DNA from: Clostridiales bacterium | Lineage (GTDB): Bacteria; Bacillota_A; Clostridia; Christensenellales; Aristaeellaceae | Assembly: GCA_012514855.1 (NCBI GenBank) | Contig: JAAYZL010000192.1 | Coordinates: forward strand, 1-12,542 | Direction of reading: 5' to 3' | DNA: 12,542 bases | Shown here: piece after piece, positions 1 through 7,037 of the stretch | How the letters are laid out: every line of letters starts with the position of its first letter | Numbering within the stretch: the stretch's first letter is position 1 | Made by a program: the position numbers and the translations under genes | Notes under the pieces: generated by a model | What the model was told of the DNA's origin: nothing | The model's database searches: none | Seen by the model: only the letters and a program-made list of their open reading frames with translations

Positions 1-1156
1 ACATCTCCTCGTCGATGACCTCGCGCGGCTCGCCGCCCGACTCCTTGATGATGCGGCTCGCGGCCATCAGGATCTCGACGTAGAGGAAGTTGACCATCAT
101 CACGGAGTGGATGGCGGCGCTCCCCATCGAGTGGATGTATTCGTTCAGAATCTTTTCGACGTCCTCGCGGTTCGCGTACTGGAGCCTCTCCGAGAGCGGC
201 AGCACGTCCAAGTTGATCAGCGCGTCCATCGGCTGCATGCCGACGTCGCGCGCGCCCATGATGCGGCGCTTCTCGGCGTCCGGCGACTCGTCCATCGCGC
301 GGCGCACCATCTGCGCGGACTGGTAGGAGCGCGGGAGCTCGGAGAAATCCCCGACCGCCTCGCCGATGCACATCTGCGCGATCGTGCCGCTCGTGCGCTC
401 GATCTCGTAGAGCGCCGCCTGCGAAAATCCGTAGGCGCGCTCCTCGAGGTCGTCGTCGGAGTCGCCCATGACGATCAAGGCGAATCCCCCCGGCGCCTCG
501 CAGGCGTGCACCGCGTCGCCGGAGCCGTCCGCGAGCCTGTACAGTATGCTCTGCGCGAGCGCCCGCCCCTCCTCGCCGCCGCGGGCCCTGGCGAGGATCA
601 CGAGATAGCGCTTCGCGAGCAGCGAGAAATTGAGCCCCCGCGCGCGCTCGAGCATCCGCGTCGCCGCCTCCGCGCTCTTCGCGCCGTTGAGCGCCTCCAC
701 CAGCAATTTTTCCTTCAGGAACCCGCTGTTCGACGCGAACTGGCGCTTGATGCGCAAAAGGTCCGCCTGCTGGCGGCGCTCCTCGCGGATGCGCGCGCCG
801 ATGCGCTCGAGCACCTCGAGCAGTTCCTGCGCGCTGACGGGCTTCAGGAGGTATTCCTTCACGCCGAGCGAGATCGCCTGCTGCGCGTAGGAGAAGTCGT
901 CGTAGCCGCTCAAAATCACGATCTGCACCCAGGGCATCGTGTGCGAGACCGCCTCGCAGAGCTGCATACCGTCCATGAACGGCATGCGGATGTCGGTGAT
1001 CAGGATGTCCGGCTTTACATCCTGCATCATCTGCAGCGCGATCTCGCCGTCGGGGGCCTCGCCGGCGAGCGAAAAATCGCTGCCGTCCCACGGAAAGTTG
1101 TTGCGGATGCCCTCGCGGATGACGATTTCGTCGTCGACGAGAAAGACCTTATACAT
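1..1156 (-). CDS. YesN-type response regulator (C-terminus cut off by window edge)
   Basis: The frame opens at an ATG at 1156 and stays open to the window edge, giving 385 visible residues. Residues 1-120 form a receiver domain: acidic pocket D8-D9, phospho-acceptor D55 (in ILITDIRMP), conserved S83 (ILSGY) and K105 (EYLLKP). Residues ~120-385 are the long helical linker region usual in YesN-type regulators. The expected AraC-type helix-turn-helix would lie beyond position 1, so the DNA-binding part is inferred from the family and not seen. An AGGAGG sits 10 nt before the start. The gene overlaps the histidine-kinase gene by 8 nt (ATGTATAA), so the two are probably translationally coupled. 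The likely role is to receive phosphate from that kinase and activate a carbohydrate uptake or utilisation operon, perhaps the genes immediately beyond the left edge. Confidence 0.93.
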   Translation of the reverse strand, partial: MYKVFLVDDEIVIREGIRNNFPWDGSDFSLAGEAPDGEIALQMMQDVKPDILITDIRMPFMDGMQLCEAVSHTMPWVQIVILSGYDDFSYAQQAISLGVKEYLLKPVSAQELLEVLERIGARIREERRQQADLLRIKRQFASNSGFLKEKLLVEALNGAKSAEAATRMLERARGLNFSLLAKRYLVILARARGGEEGRALAQSILYRLADGSGDAVHACEAPGGFALIVMGDSDDDLEERAYGFSQAALYEIERTSGTIAQMCIGEAVGDFSELPRSYQSAQMVRRAMDESPDAEKRRIMGARDVGMQPMDALINLDVLPLSERLQYANREDVEKILNEYIHSMGSAAIHSVMMVNFLYVEILMAASRIIKESGGEPREVIDEEM

Positions 1157-2594
1157 CGCCAGCCTGCCTCCTAACAGGAACCGTGAATTCCACGCGCGTG
1201 CCGTCCGGCCCGCTGTGGATGTTGAGCCCGCGGGAGAGCCCGTAGTACAGCCGGATGCGCCGGTCGACGTTTGAGAGCCCGTAGCCGACCGCCTCGCTGT
1301 CGTCCGCGCCGAGCCCGGCGATCACCTGCACGAGCCGCTCCTCCGGCATGCCGGGGCCGTTGTCCTCGACGGCGAAGTGGAGCCGGTCGCCCTTGAGCCT
1401 CGCGGAGATCACGACCTTGCCGCCGCGCCTGCGGTACTTGATGCCGTGGTAGATCGCGTTTTCGACGAGCGGCTGCAGAACGAGCTTCAATATCTGCCCC
1501 TCGAGCGCCTCCCCGGGCATGTCGATCTCGTAGTCGAGTATGTCCCGGTAGCGGATCTTCTGGATCGTCAGGTAGCCGCGCAGGTGCTTGAGTTCCTCCG
1601 AGACCGGAATCCAGTCCCTGCCCTGCGACAGCGATATCCGGAAGAAGTCCGACAGCGCGCGCGTGATGTGGATCACCTCGTCCGTGCTGCCGGCCTCGGC
1701 GAGCCACACGATCGCGTCGAGCGTGTTGTAGAGGAAGTGCGGCGCGATCTGCGCCTGCAGCGTGCGAAGCTCGCTCTTTTTCAGGTTCTCCTGCTCGAGC
1801 CGGTTCTGCTCGATCAGGGTCTCGAGCTTGTCGGCCATGACGTTGAAGCTCTCGGTGAGGTTTGAGAGCTCGTCGACCGACGTCGCCGGCACCCGCGCGC
1901 GCAGATCGCCCGCCGCGAGGATCGCCGCGAAGTGCTCGAGCTGCATGATCGGCTGCTGGACCGAGCGCGAGAGGCTCTTCTGCGCGAGCATCGAGAACCA
2001 CAAGGCCAAGAGAAGCAGCGCGAACTCCAACAGCAGCGAGATGATGATCGCGCGGATCAGCATGTCGCTCTCGTGGCTCGCGGCCTCGATCTCCGCCGCG
2101 ATGTACTTCTCGAGCATCTCGCCGACCAGCGAGGCGACGGCGCGCACCTCCACGAGCGACGCCTCGCTCTCGACGACCGGCTCCTTCGCGGCCATCTTGG
2201 CGCCGATTTCGTCGATGTAGTCCCGAAGCGTGTTCATCGTGCGGCGCGCGACGAGCAGCTCCAGCCGGTTCTGGCTGAGCACGGAGTTCATCAGGTCGTC
2301 CAGCTCCGCGTTGACCTCGTCGATCATCCGGTAGAAATTTCCGTCCTCAAAGCGCTTGCGCCCGGCGACAACCGACCAGACCTCGTCGGGAATCTTCTCG
2401 GCGACCTTCGGCTTGAGGTCCGCGACCTGGCCCATGTGCGCGATGATCGCGCTGTAGCGGACCGAGATGTTGACCATGATCACGATGCTGATGATCGCCG
2501 GGATCACCAGCACCGTCAGGATCACGCGGAACGAGACCTTGAGCCGGCTCGCGATCGACTCGCCCATGTGCAGGCGGTTCAGAAGCCAGCGCAT
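1149..2594 (-). CDS. YesM/LytS-type sensor histidine kinase
   Basis: 481 residues. The order is: transmembrane helix ~21-43; an extracellular, mostly helical and charged region ~45-178; transmembrane helix ~180-203; HAMP linker ~204-258; coiled segment ~256-280; His_kinase domain with phospho-acceptor H286 in QIAPHFLYNTLD; ATPase domain with N box LQPLVENAIYHG (N379), G1 box DNGPGM (411-416) and G2 box GYGLSNV (437-443). This is the HPK7/YesM architecture, which normally pairs with YesN regulators. The start lies one base after the stop of the sugar-binding-protein gene, with a GGCGGGGG ribosome-binding site inside that gene's end, and the stop overlaps the regulator gene by 8 nt. The extracellular region has no obvious ligand-binding fold of its own, which fits a kinase that reads the state of a separate binding protein. 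The ligand cannot be read from sequence. Confidence 0.95.
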   Translation of the reverse strand: MRWLLNRLHMGESIASRLKVSFRVILTVLVIPAIISIVIMVNISVRYSAIIAHMGQVADLKPKVAEKIPDEVWSVVAGRKRFEDGNFYRMIDEVNAELDDLMNSVLSQNRLELLVARRTMNTLRDYIDEIGAKMAAKEPVVESEASLVEVRAVASLVGEMLEKYIAAEIEAASHESDMLIRAIIISLLLEFALLLLALWFSMLAQKSLSRSVQQPIMQLEHFAAILAAGDLRARVPATSVDELSNLTESFNVMADKLETLIEQNRLEQENLKKSELRTLQAQIAPHFLYNTLDAIVWLAEAGSTDEVIHITRALSDFFRISLSQGRDWIPVSEELKHLRGYLTIQKIRYRDILDYEIDMPGEALEGQILKLVLQPLVENAIYHGIKYRRRGGKVVISARLKGDRLHFAVEDNGPGMPEERLVQVIAGLGADDSEAVGYGLSNVDRRIRLYYGLSRGLNIHSGPDGTRVEFTVPVRRQAGDV

Positions 2595-2595
2595 C

Positions 2596-3561
2596 TCAGT
2601 ACCCCCGCCGCGGGATGTCCGTCAGGTCCTCGTCGTACTCCGAAAACACGCGCTCCTCCGGGTTCGTCACGCGCGGGATCGTCTCGCCCGCGGCGAGCCG
2701 CTTCGCGAGGTCCATCACGATGTCGCCGATCAGCGGCGTGCACTCGACGACGCAGTTGATCTTGCCTTCTTTTAGGAGGTCGATCGCGCCCTGCTCCCCG
2801 TCGACGGTGATGATGATGATGTCTTTTCCCGGCTCGAAGCCCGCGGCCTCGATCGCCTCGATCGCGCCGAAGGTCATCGCGTCGTTGTGGGAATACAGGA
2901 CGTCGATGCGCCCGTGCGCTTGGAGCAGGTGCTCCATGCACTCCTTGCCCTTCGAGCGCAGGAAGTCGCCCGAGATGCTCTCGATGATCTCGAAGCGATC
3001 GTCGCCGCGCATCGTCGCGCGGAAGCCCTGCGCGCGCTGGCGCATCGGCGAGGACTCGATCGTCCCGGACAATTCGACGATCTTCACGTCCTTGAGCCCC
3101 TCGAGGTCGGCCTTCTTCTTCAGGAAGACCGCGGCGCTCTGGCCCTCGACGAAGAAGTTCGAGCCGACGTAGCCGACGTAGAGCGACGGGTCCTCGGTGT
3201 TGATCAGCCGGTCGGTCAGGATCACCGGGATGCCGGCGTCCTTGGCCTCCCTGAGCACGTTGTCCCAGCCGTCCTCGATGATCGGCGAGAACGCGATGAC
3301 GTCGACCTGATAGGCGATGAACGAGCGGATCGCCTTGATCTGGTTCTCCTGCTTCTGCTCGGCGTTTTCGAACATCAGCTGCACGCCCGCGCGGTCGGCC
3401 GCCGCGTAGATGTCCGCGGTGTTGCCGATGCGCCAGCCGCTCTCCGAGCCGAGCTGGGAGAACCCGAGGATCAGCGCGCCCTCCTCCGGCGGCGGCTCGC
3501 GGTGCGTGCAGCCCGCGGCGAGTAGGACAAGCGCGAGAAGAAGCGGCAGCAGTTTGCGCAC
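2596..3561 (-). CDS. Lipoprotein sugar-binding protein (periplasmic-binding-protein type 1 family), probable sensory partner
   Basis: The protein starts with a basic n-region, a hydrophobic stretch and a lipobox LLAAGC, so it should be a lipid-anchored extracellular protein. The mature part has the type-1 sugar-binding fold seen in ribose/galactofuranose/xylose-binding proteins: ILGFSQLGSESGWR near the N-terminus, a strand with DVIAFSPI, GIPVILTDR, a hinge with VGYVGSNFFVEGQ, LYSHNDAMTFGAIEA, and IITVDGEQGAI. I place the start at GTG 3561 because GGAGG lies 7 nt before it. The in-frame ATG at 3567 has only 1 nt spacing, and using it adds just two residues. No permease or ATPase gene lies in the visible operon; the next genes are a kinase and regulator. 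It may therefore deliver sugar information to the kinase rather than, or as well as, serving a transporter. The sugar is not predictable here. Confidence 0.92.
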   Translation of the reverse strand: MRKLLPLLLALVLLAAGCTHREPPPEEGALILGFSQLGSESGWRIGNTADIYAAADRAGVQLMFENAEQKQENQIKAIRSFIAYQVDVIAFSPIIEDGWDNVLREAKDAGIPVILTDRLINTEDPSLYVGYVGSNFFVEGQSAAVFLKKKADLEGLKDVKIVELSGTIESSPMRQRAQGFRATMRGDDRFEIIESISGDFLRSKGKECMEHLLQAHGRIDVLYSHNDAMTFGAIEAIEAAGFEPGKDIIIITVDGEQGAIDLLKEGKINCVVECTPLIGDIVMDLAKRLAAGETIPRVTNPEERVFSEYDEDLTDIPRRGY

Positions 3562-3590
3562 GAGCATCCCTCCGTGTGGTCTTCATTCGG

Positions 3591-3613
3591 ACAATTGTAA
3601 TTTTAACATTGTT
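3591..3613. promoter_or_regulatory. Possible operator: two short palindromes flanking the -10
   Basis: ACAATTGT (3591-3598) and AACATTGTT (3605-3613) are both perfect short dyads sharing the ACA(A/T)TGT core. One covers the predicted start site and the other overlaps the upstream edge of the -10. This is where a repressor would act, but AT-rich sequence gives such short dyads easily and the binding protein is unknown. Confidence 0.3.
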
Positions 3614-3628
3614 CGCGCAAAAATGCAA
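3600..3628 (-). promoter_or_regulatory. Sigma-A promoter of the binding protein-kinase-regulator operon
   Basis: On the minus strand, -35 TTGCAT (3628-3623) is separated by 17 nt from -10 TAAAAT (3605-3600), with TGT just before the -10 (partial extended -10). The -35 begins 4 nt past the stop of the upstream enzyme gene. Transcription would start near 3593, about 25 nt before the ribosome-binding site. It sits in the only AT-rich stretch of this part of the window. Confidence 0.72.
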
Positions 3629-3631
3629 TAT

Positions 3632-4690
3632 CTACGGCAGCAGCCGGAACGAAAGCCGGACCGGGTTGTGGTCGGAGTGCGAAAAGCCCTCGTCGAGCAC
3701 CTCCGCCGACAGCGCCTCGACGTTTTCGGACGCGAGGAAGCCGTCGATCGTCAGCACGAACGTCCCGCCCGGAGCGTAGGCCGCGTCCGTGTTCCGGCAG
3801 GAAGGCGCGCCTTGCGGGGCATGGAGCGCGATGCCTTCGGGAAGGAGCTCCACGGGGAAGGGCTGCGCCCAGGTGTATTGCGCGCCGGATACGCCGAATA
3901 TCTTGGAGGAATCGCCGAGCAGGTCCTTGTTGAAGTCGCCCGCGGCGATCGCGTAGTTGCCGTTTTGGATTTCCTCCGCCATGTCGTCGAGCAGCATCCG
4001 GAGCTGTGCGGCCGCGATCAGGCCGTCGGTCGTGTAGGCGGAGAGGTGGAGGTTGTAGAGGCACAGCTCGCGGCCGTTTCCGACCGGGACGCGCGACACC
4101 GAATAGCAGCGGTCGAGGTCGAGGAATTTCGAAAAACCCTCCTCGACCGGCAGGCTGCGGCGCACCGCCCCGTCGATCCGCCAGCGGGAGAGCGTGAGAA
4201 CGCCCGAGCGCGACCGGCCGATCGGCTCATGGAACGGATAGAATAGGTAAGGAGAGTCGTAGTTGACGGCGTAGGCGGACGCGCGGTTCGGGAGCGCACT
4301 TTTGAACAAGGCGCGCTGGTCGACGTGGTAGCTCCGGTCGGAGTCCCAGTCCGCCTCCTGCAAAAGCGCGAAGTCCGGGTCGAGCGCCTGCAGCCGCCGC
4401 GCGACCGCGGACGTGTTTTCGAGCACCGCGTCCTTCGACCGCGCGCGGGCGTGCTCGCCGCCGTCCATGAAGAAGCTGTAGTCGTCCGAGTACGCGCCGA
4501 AGCCGACGTTCCACGAGACGAGTTCATAGGCGGAGCCGGTTTCGAGCGCGCCCGCGGCGCTTCCGGAGACCTCGAGAAGCTGGTTGTCCGGAATCCGGCG
4601 GTAGCCCAAAAGCACGTACCCCGCGTACGCCGCCGCGAGCACGACAAAGGCGGTGATCAGCCACGCGACGCTCAAAAAGACCCTCTTCAT
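3632..4690 (-). CDS. Membrane-anchored endonuclease/exonuclease/phosphatase-family hydrolase
   Basis: 352 residues. A single N-terminal hydrophobic helix (~7-29) follows MKR, so the catalytic domain probably faces outside the membrane. The metal-dependent EEP fold is visible through its ordered motifs: SWNVG (N61), LLQEAD (E112), YNLHLSA (N213, H215), AAGDFNKD (D252, N254), IDGF (D316) and SDHNPV (D340, H341). All the usual catalytic residues of the DNase I/sphingomyelinase/inositol-phosphatase superfamily are present, so it is likely active. The substrate (phosphodiester lipid, nucleic acid or phosphoinositide) cannot be decided. A good ribosome-binding site (GGGAGGCGAGGG) precedes ATG 4690. 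It has its own promoter, and no terminator separates it from the following binding-protein operon, so some read-through is possible. Confidence 0.9.
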   Translation of the reverse strand: MKRVFLSVAWLITAFVVLAAAYAGYVLLGYRRIPDNQLLEVSGSAAGALETGSAYELVSWNVGFGAYSDDYSFFMDGGEHARARSKDAVLENTSAVARRLQALDPDFALLQEADWDSDRSYHVDQRALFKSALPNRASAYAVNYDSPYLFYPFHEPIGRSRSGVLTLSRWRIDGAVRRSLPVEEGFSKFLDLDRCYSVSRVPVGNGRELCLYNLHLSAYTTDGLIAAAQLRMLLDDMAEEIQNGNYAIAAGDFNKDLLGDSSKIFGVSGAQYTWAQPFPVELLPEGIALHAPQGAPSCRNTDAAYAPGGTFVLTIDGFLASENVEALSAEVLDEGFSHSDHNPVRLSFRLLP

Positions 4691-4714
4691 ATTCCCTCGC
4701 CTCCCGTCGAAAGA

Positions 4715-4744
4715 AGCATAGCACCCGCGCGACTAGATTGTCAA
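4715..4744 (-). promoter_or_regulatory. Sigma-A promoter of the EEP hydrolase gene
   Basis: On the minus strand, a perfect -35 TTGACA (4744-4739) and -10 TATGCT (4720-4715) are 18 nt apart, with TGC directly before the -10 (extended -10). The expected start is near 4708, about 18 nt before the ATG at 4690. The divergent plus-strand gene begins 28 nt beyond the -35. Confidence 0.75.
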
Positions 4745-4771
4745 TAGCCGGCATAGGCTGGCACGGGGGGG

Positions 4772-5674
4772 ATGCCGATGCAGCCGACGCTGTTGATTTC
4801 CGCGCCCGTCGCGGGCATGGTGTACCTGAACGGGCGCTTCGCCGGGGAGTGCGCAAAGGACGCGCCGCTGATCCACCCGGTCTCGCCGCGGGGGCCCGCG
4901 TACATCGAGTACCGGCCGCTCGAAACGGGCGCCCGCTCGCTCGCGCGCAGGCTCGTATTGTCGGGCGGGCTGCCGGTGAGCGTCCCGGAGGACCTGTACT
5001 GCGTGAGCTGGCCGGGCGGGGCGCTCGAGGTCGAGCTCGACTGCGAGGAGAGGCCGCGCGCATTCTTCCGCGGCGCGGAGCTTCCCGAGGGCGCGGGGGA
5101 GCCGGAGGAGATTCCGGTTCCGGACGGCACGCTGCTGCTCGGGGCGATCGGGGACGAGAAATACGCCGCGACCGTCGACGCGGACGGGCGGCTCAACGGC
5201 TTCGCGCGGTTCAACCGCGTCCGGCACACGGGCGACGGGCGGCTCGACTGCGCGACCGACCGGAGCGACACCGTCGGCCACGCGGTGCTCGAGCGCTGGC
5301 AGGCGTCGGGCGAGGGGCTCAAGCTGCTCTCGAGCGAGGGCGCGTGGACGCACGGCGCGCCGCGCTGGCCGGACACCGCGGAGAACACCGCGATCGCCGC
5401 GTTCGAGGCCGCGATCCTCGGGCTCGCGGGCGAGGCGGACATGTACCTCGCGCCGGAGCTGCGCGGGAGAAATCTTCCCGCGACGCTCGCGGGCGAGGCG
5501 ATCGCGTGCGGGGCGGTCAAGTACGCGCCGCCGGACGCGAAGAGCGCGGTCGCGCTGTTCACGCGGGTCGCCGACCGGCATGCGCGCGCCGAGTGCGTGT
5601 TCTTCCGCGCGGTGCCCGCGGGCGGGAACCAGGGGCCGTGGCAGTTGACGGCGCTGTGGGCCGGCGCTTCCTGA
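4772..5674 (+). CDS. Uncharacterised soluble protein, PEGA-like N-terminus
   Basis: 300 residues; I do not recognise the family. There is no signal peptide and no membrane helix, so it is probably cytoplasmic. The first ~50 residues (LLISAPVAGMVYLNGRFAGE) resemble a PEGA-type beta repeat. Residues ~60-175 alternate short predicted strands with G/D-rich turns (for example ATVDADGRLNGFARF). Residues ~200-230 (DTAENTAIAAFEAAILGLAG) look like an amphipathic helix, and the end (NQGPWQLTALW) looks like a closing strand, loosely recalling NTF2-like folds. These domain hints are inference only. Codon use matches the neighbours. A run of seven G (4765-4771) abuts ATG 4772; it is better spaced for ATG 4778 (residue 3), which may be the true start. 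No clear plus-strand promoter is visible. It is divergent from the EEP gene, with only 81 nt between starts. Confidence 0.8.
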   Translation: MPMQPTLLISAPVAGMVYLNGRFAGECAKDAPLIHPVSPRGPAYIEYRPLETGARSLARRLVLSGGLPVSVPEDLYCVSWPGGALEVELDCEERPRAFFRGAELPEGAGEPEEIPVPDGTLLLGAIGDEKYAATVDADGRLNGFARFNRVRHTGDGRLDCATDRSDTVGHAVLERWQASGEGLKLLSSEGAWTHGAPRWPDTAENTAIAAFEAAILGLAGEADMYLAPELRGRNLPATLAGEAIACGAVKYAPPDAKSAVALFTRVADRHARAECVFFRAVPAGGNQGPWQLTALWAGAS

Positions 5675-5679
5675 CGTTT

Positions 5680-5731
5680 CCGCGGTTACGGTGCCCCCGG
5701 ATGACATTTCGTCGTCGAAACCGCGGTTTTT
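5680..5731 (+). terminator. Weak candidate terminator after the uncharacterised gene
   Basis: CCGCGGTT (5680-5687) can pair with AACCGCGG (5719-5726), which is followed by five T. The loop of 31 nt is long and CCGCGG is itself a palindrome, so this is only a possible terminator. Confidence 0.35.
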
Positions 5732-5743
5732 GGGCAGAATACG

Positions 5744-5772
5744 TGGCGGGGATCATGCGGTTGTGGTACAAT
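5744..5772 (+). promoter_or_regulatory. Extended -10 promoter of the zinc peptidase gene
   Basis: -10 TACAAT (5767-5772) is directly preceded by TGG (extended -10). The only -35 at 17 nt is a poor TGGCGG (5744-5749). Transcription would start near 5779, giving a ~55-nt leader containing a small AGCCC/GGGCT hairpin before the ribosome-binding site. Confidence 0.55.
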
Positions 5773-5833
5773 ATGTATAGCCCCGAGAATCTTCCAGGGC
5801 TGTGACGCACGCTGTGCGGAGGAGGTTTTCCGA

Positions 5834-6529
5834 ATGTACTTTCCGTTTTTCTACGACTGGACGTTTCTGCTGCTGATTCCGGCGCTGATCGTGTCCCTGT
5901 GGGCGCAGGCGCGGGTGTCCGGCGCGTTCGGCAAATACGCAAAGGTGCCCGCGCGCTCGGGCCTGTCCGCGACGCAGGCCGTCGAAAGGATGCTCGCGAG
6001 CGAGGGAATCACCGACGTGTCCGTCGAGCGCGTCGGCGGCAGCCTGACCGACCACTACGACCCCCGGCACATGGTGCTTAGGCTCTCCGACTCGACGGCG
6101 GGCTCCGCATCGGTCGCGGCGCTCGGCGTCGCGGCGCACGAGGCCGGCCACGTGCTGCAGCACCGCGACGGCTACGGCCCGCTCGTGCTCAGGACGGCCG
6201 CGGTGCCGGTGGTCAACATAGGCTCGGCGCTCTCGTGGCCGCTGTTCCTCGCGGGGCTGATCTTCTCATGGGAGCCGCTGCTCTACGTGGGCATCGGGCT
6301 GTTCTCGCTGGCGGTCATCTTCTCGCTGATCTCGCTGCCGGTCGAGTTCGACGCGTCCCGCCGCGCGCTCGCCGCGCTGGAGGGCGGCGGGTACCTGGAG
6401 GGGGAGCAGCTCGCGGGCGCGAAGAAGGTGCTCTCCGCCGCGGCGCTGACCTATGTCGCGGCCGCGTTCATGGCGGTCATGCAGCTATTGAGGCTCTTGG
6501 CCATCGCGGGCGGGCGCAGGCGCGATTGA
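5834..6529 (+). CDS. YugP-type membrane zinc metallopeptidase
   Basis: 231 residues, the usual size for the family. The protein has an N-terminal membrane helix (~9-25), a catalytic segment with HEAGH at 102-106 (in GVAAHEAGHVLQH), and hydrophobic helices at ~117-147, ~149-170 and ~203-224. Two zinc ligands are H102 and H106. The family's third acidic ligand is probably E171 in PVEFDASRRAL. The DHYDPRHMVLRLS segment (73-85) is also typical. These match the Zn_peptidase_2/YugP family, whose substrates are unknown. GGAGGAGG lies 8 nt before the start. The gene appears monocistronic, with its own promoter and a strong terminator. Confidence 0.93.
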   Translation: MYFPFFYDWTFLLLIPALIVSLWAQARVSGAFGKYAKVPARSGLSATQAVERMLASEGITDVSVERVGGSLTDHYDPRHMVLRLSDSTAGSASVAALGVAAHEAGHVLQHRDGYGPLVLRTAAVPVVNIGSALSWPLFLAGLIFSWEPLLYVGIGLFSLAVIFSLISLPVEFDASRRALAALEGGGYLEGEQLAGAKKVLSAAALTYVAAAFMAVMQLLRLLAIAGGRRRD

Positions 6530-6544
6530 TGCAGGACCGAACGA

Positions 6545-6572
6545 CGGGGCCGAACAGGCCCCGCTCTTTTTT
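6545..6572 (+). terminator. Rho-independent terminator after the zinc peptidase gene
   Basis: A 7-bp all-GC stem CGGGGCC/GGCCCCG with loop GAACA (6545-6563) is followed after three bases by six T (6567-6572). It lies 16 nt after the stop codon. Confidence 0.9.
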
Positions 6573-6593
6573 ATGTAAAGTTTCGCGCGGGGA

Positions 6594-6623
6594 TTGACAC
6601 GGACGGGCCGGAGGGCGTATACT
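6594..6623 (+). promoter_or_regulatory. Sigma-A promoter of the metal-resistance operon
   Basis: A perfect -35 TTGACA (6594-6599) lies 18 nt from -10 TATACT (6618-6623). The -10 runs directly into the palindromic operator, the expected geometry for a repressed metal-resistance promoter. Confidence 0.85.
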
Positions 6624-6648
6624 TCATATGAACGAATGCTCATATGAA
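6623..6648. promoter_or_regulatory. ArsR/SmtB-type palindromic operator
   Basis: Nine-base inverted arms TTCATATGA (6623-6631) and TCATATGAA (6640-6648) flank an 8-nt centre. The ATATGA-N8-TCATAT core is the dyad form bound by SmtB/CzrA-type zinc and cadmium repressors. It begins at the last base of the -10 and covers the transcription start, so bound repressor would block polymerase. The repressor gene starts 12 nt later, implying autoregulation with metal as inducer. Confidence 0.8.
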
Positions 6649-6659
6649 AGGATGTCATT

Positions 6660-7025
6660 ATGAAAGATCACGACTGCGGCTTCGAGGTCTGCGACTTCAT
6701 GCACCTGCACGAGGACGTCTTGAAGCGCGTGTGCGCGGAGATGCCGGGGGAGGAGGTGCTCACCGACCTCGCGGAGCTGTTCCGGCTGTTTTCGGACTCG
6801 ACGCGCATACGGATACTGTACGCGCTGTTCGAGTCGGAGATGTGCGTCTGCGACATCGCGCAGCTTCTGTCGATGACGCAGTCGGCGATCTCGCACCAGC
6901 TCCGCGCGCTCAAGCAGGCGAAGCTCGTGCGCGCGCGCCGGGACGGAAAGACGGTGTTCTACGCGCTGGCGGACGACCACGTGCGCGCGATCATCGACCA
7001 GGGGATGGAGCACATACTGGAATAG
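6660..7025 (+). CDS. cadC: CadC/SmtB-like metal-sensing repressor (ArsR family)
   Basis: 121 residues with a winged helix-turn-helix (recognition region MTQSAISHQLRALKQAKLV, ~72-90). Both classic metal sites can be read. The alpha3N site has C6 and C11 in the N-terminal arm plus C62 and C64 in the MCVCDIA helix, as in CadC. The alpha5 site has D105, H107, H118 and E121, with exactly the 2-11-3 spacing of SmtB (D104/H106/H117/E120). The protein should therefore leave DNA on binding Cd/Pb (alpha3N) and/or Zn (alpha5). AAAGGA is 7 nt before ATG 6660; nearby upstream ATGs are out of frame. The ATPase gene follows after 12 nt. The symbol is by similarity of sites and context; zinc could be the physiological inducer. 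Confidence 0.93.
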   Translation: MKDHDCGFEVCDFMHLHEDVLKRVCAEMPGEEVLTDLAELFRLFSDSTRIRILYALFESEMCVCDIAQLLSMTQSAISHQLRALKQAKLVRARRDGKTVFYALADDHVRAIIDQGMEHILE

Positions 7026-7037
7026 GGGGAACAGCAT

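Noticed and set aside
107..1174. 355-residue plus-strand frame over the response regulator
   Set aside because: The minus strand encodes a textbook receiver domain here; the plus-strand product is low-complexity and extends across the kinase-regulator junction.
4691..4771. Plus-strand promoter for the uncharacterised gene
   Set aside because: TTGTCA at 4738-4743 has no acceptable -10 at 16-18 nt, and TAGGCT at 4754-4759 has no -35. Nothing convincing was found.
4738..5805. 355-residue plus-strand frame overlapping the uncharacterised protein in another frame
   Set aside because: Extremely R/G/A rich with no start signal; the 4772-5674 frame has balanced composition and alternating hydrophobic pattern. 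The minus-strand 4733-5707 frame is rejected for the same reason.
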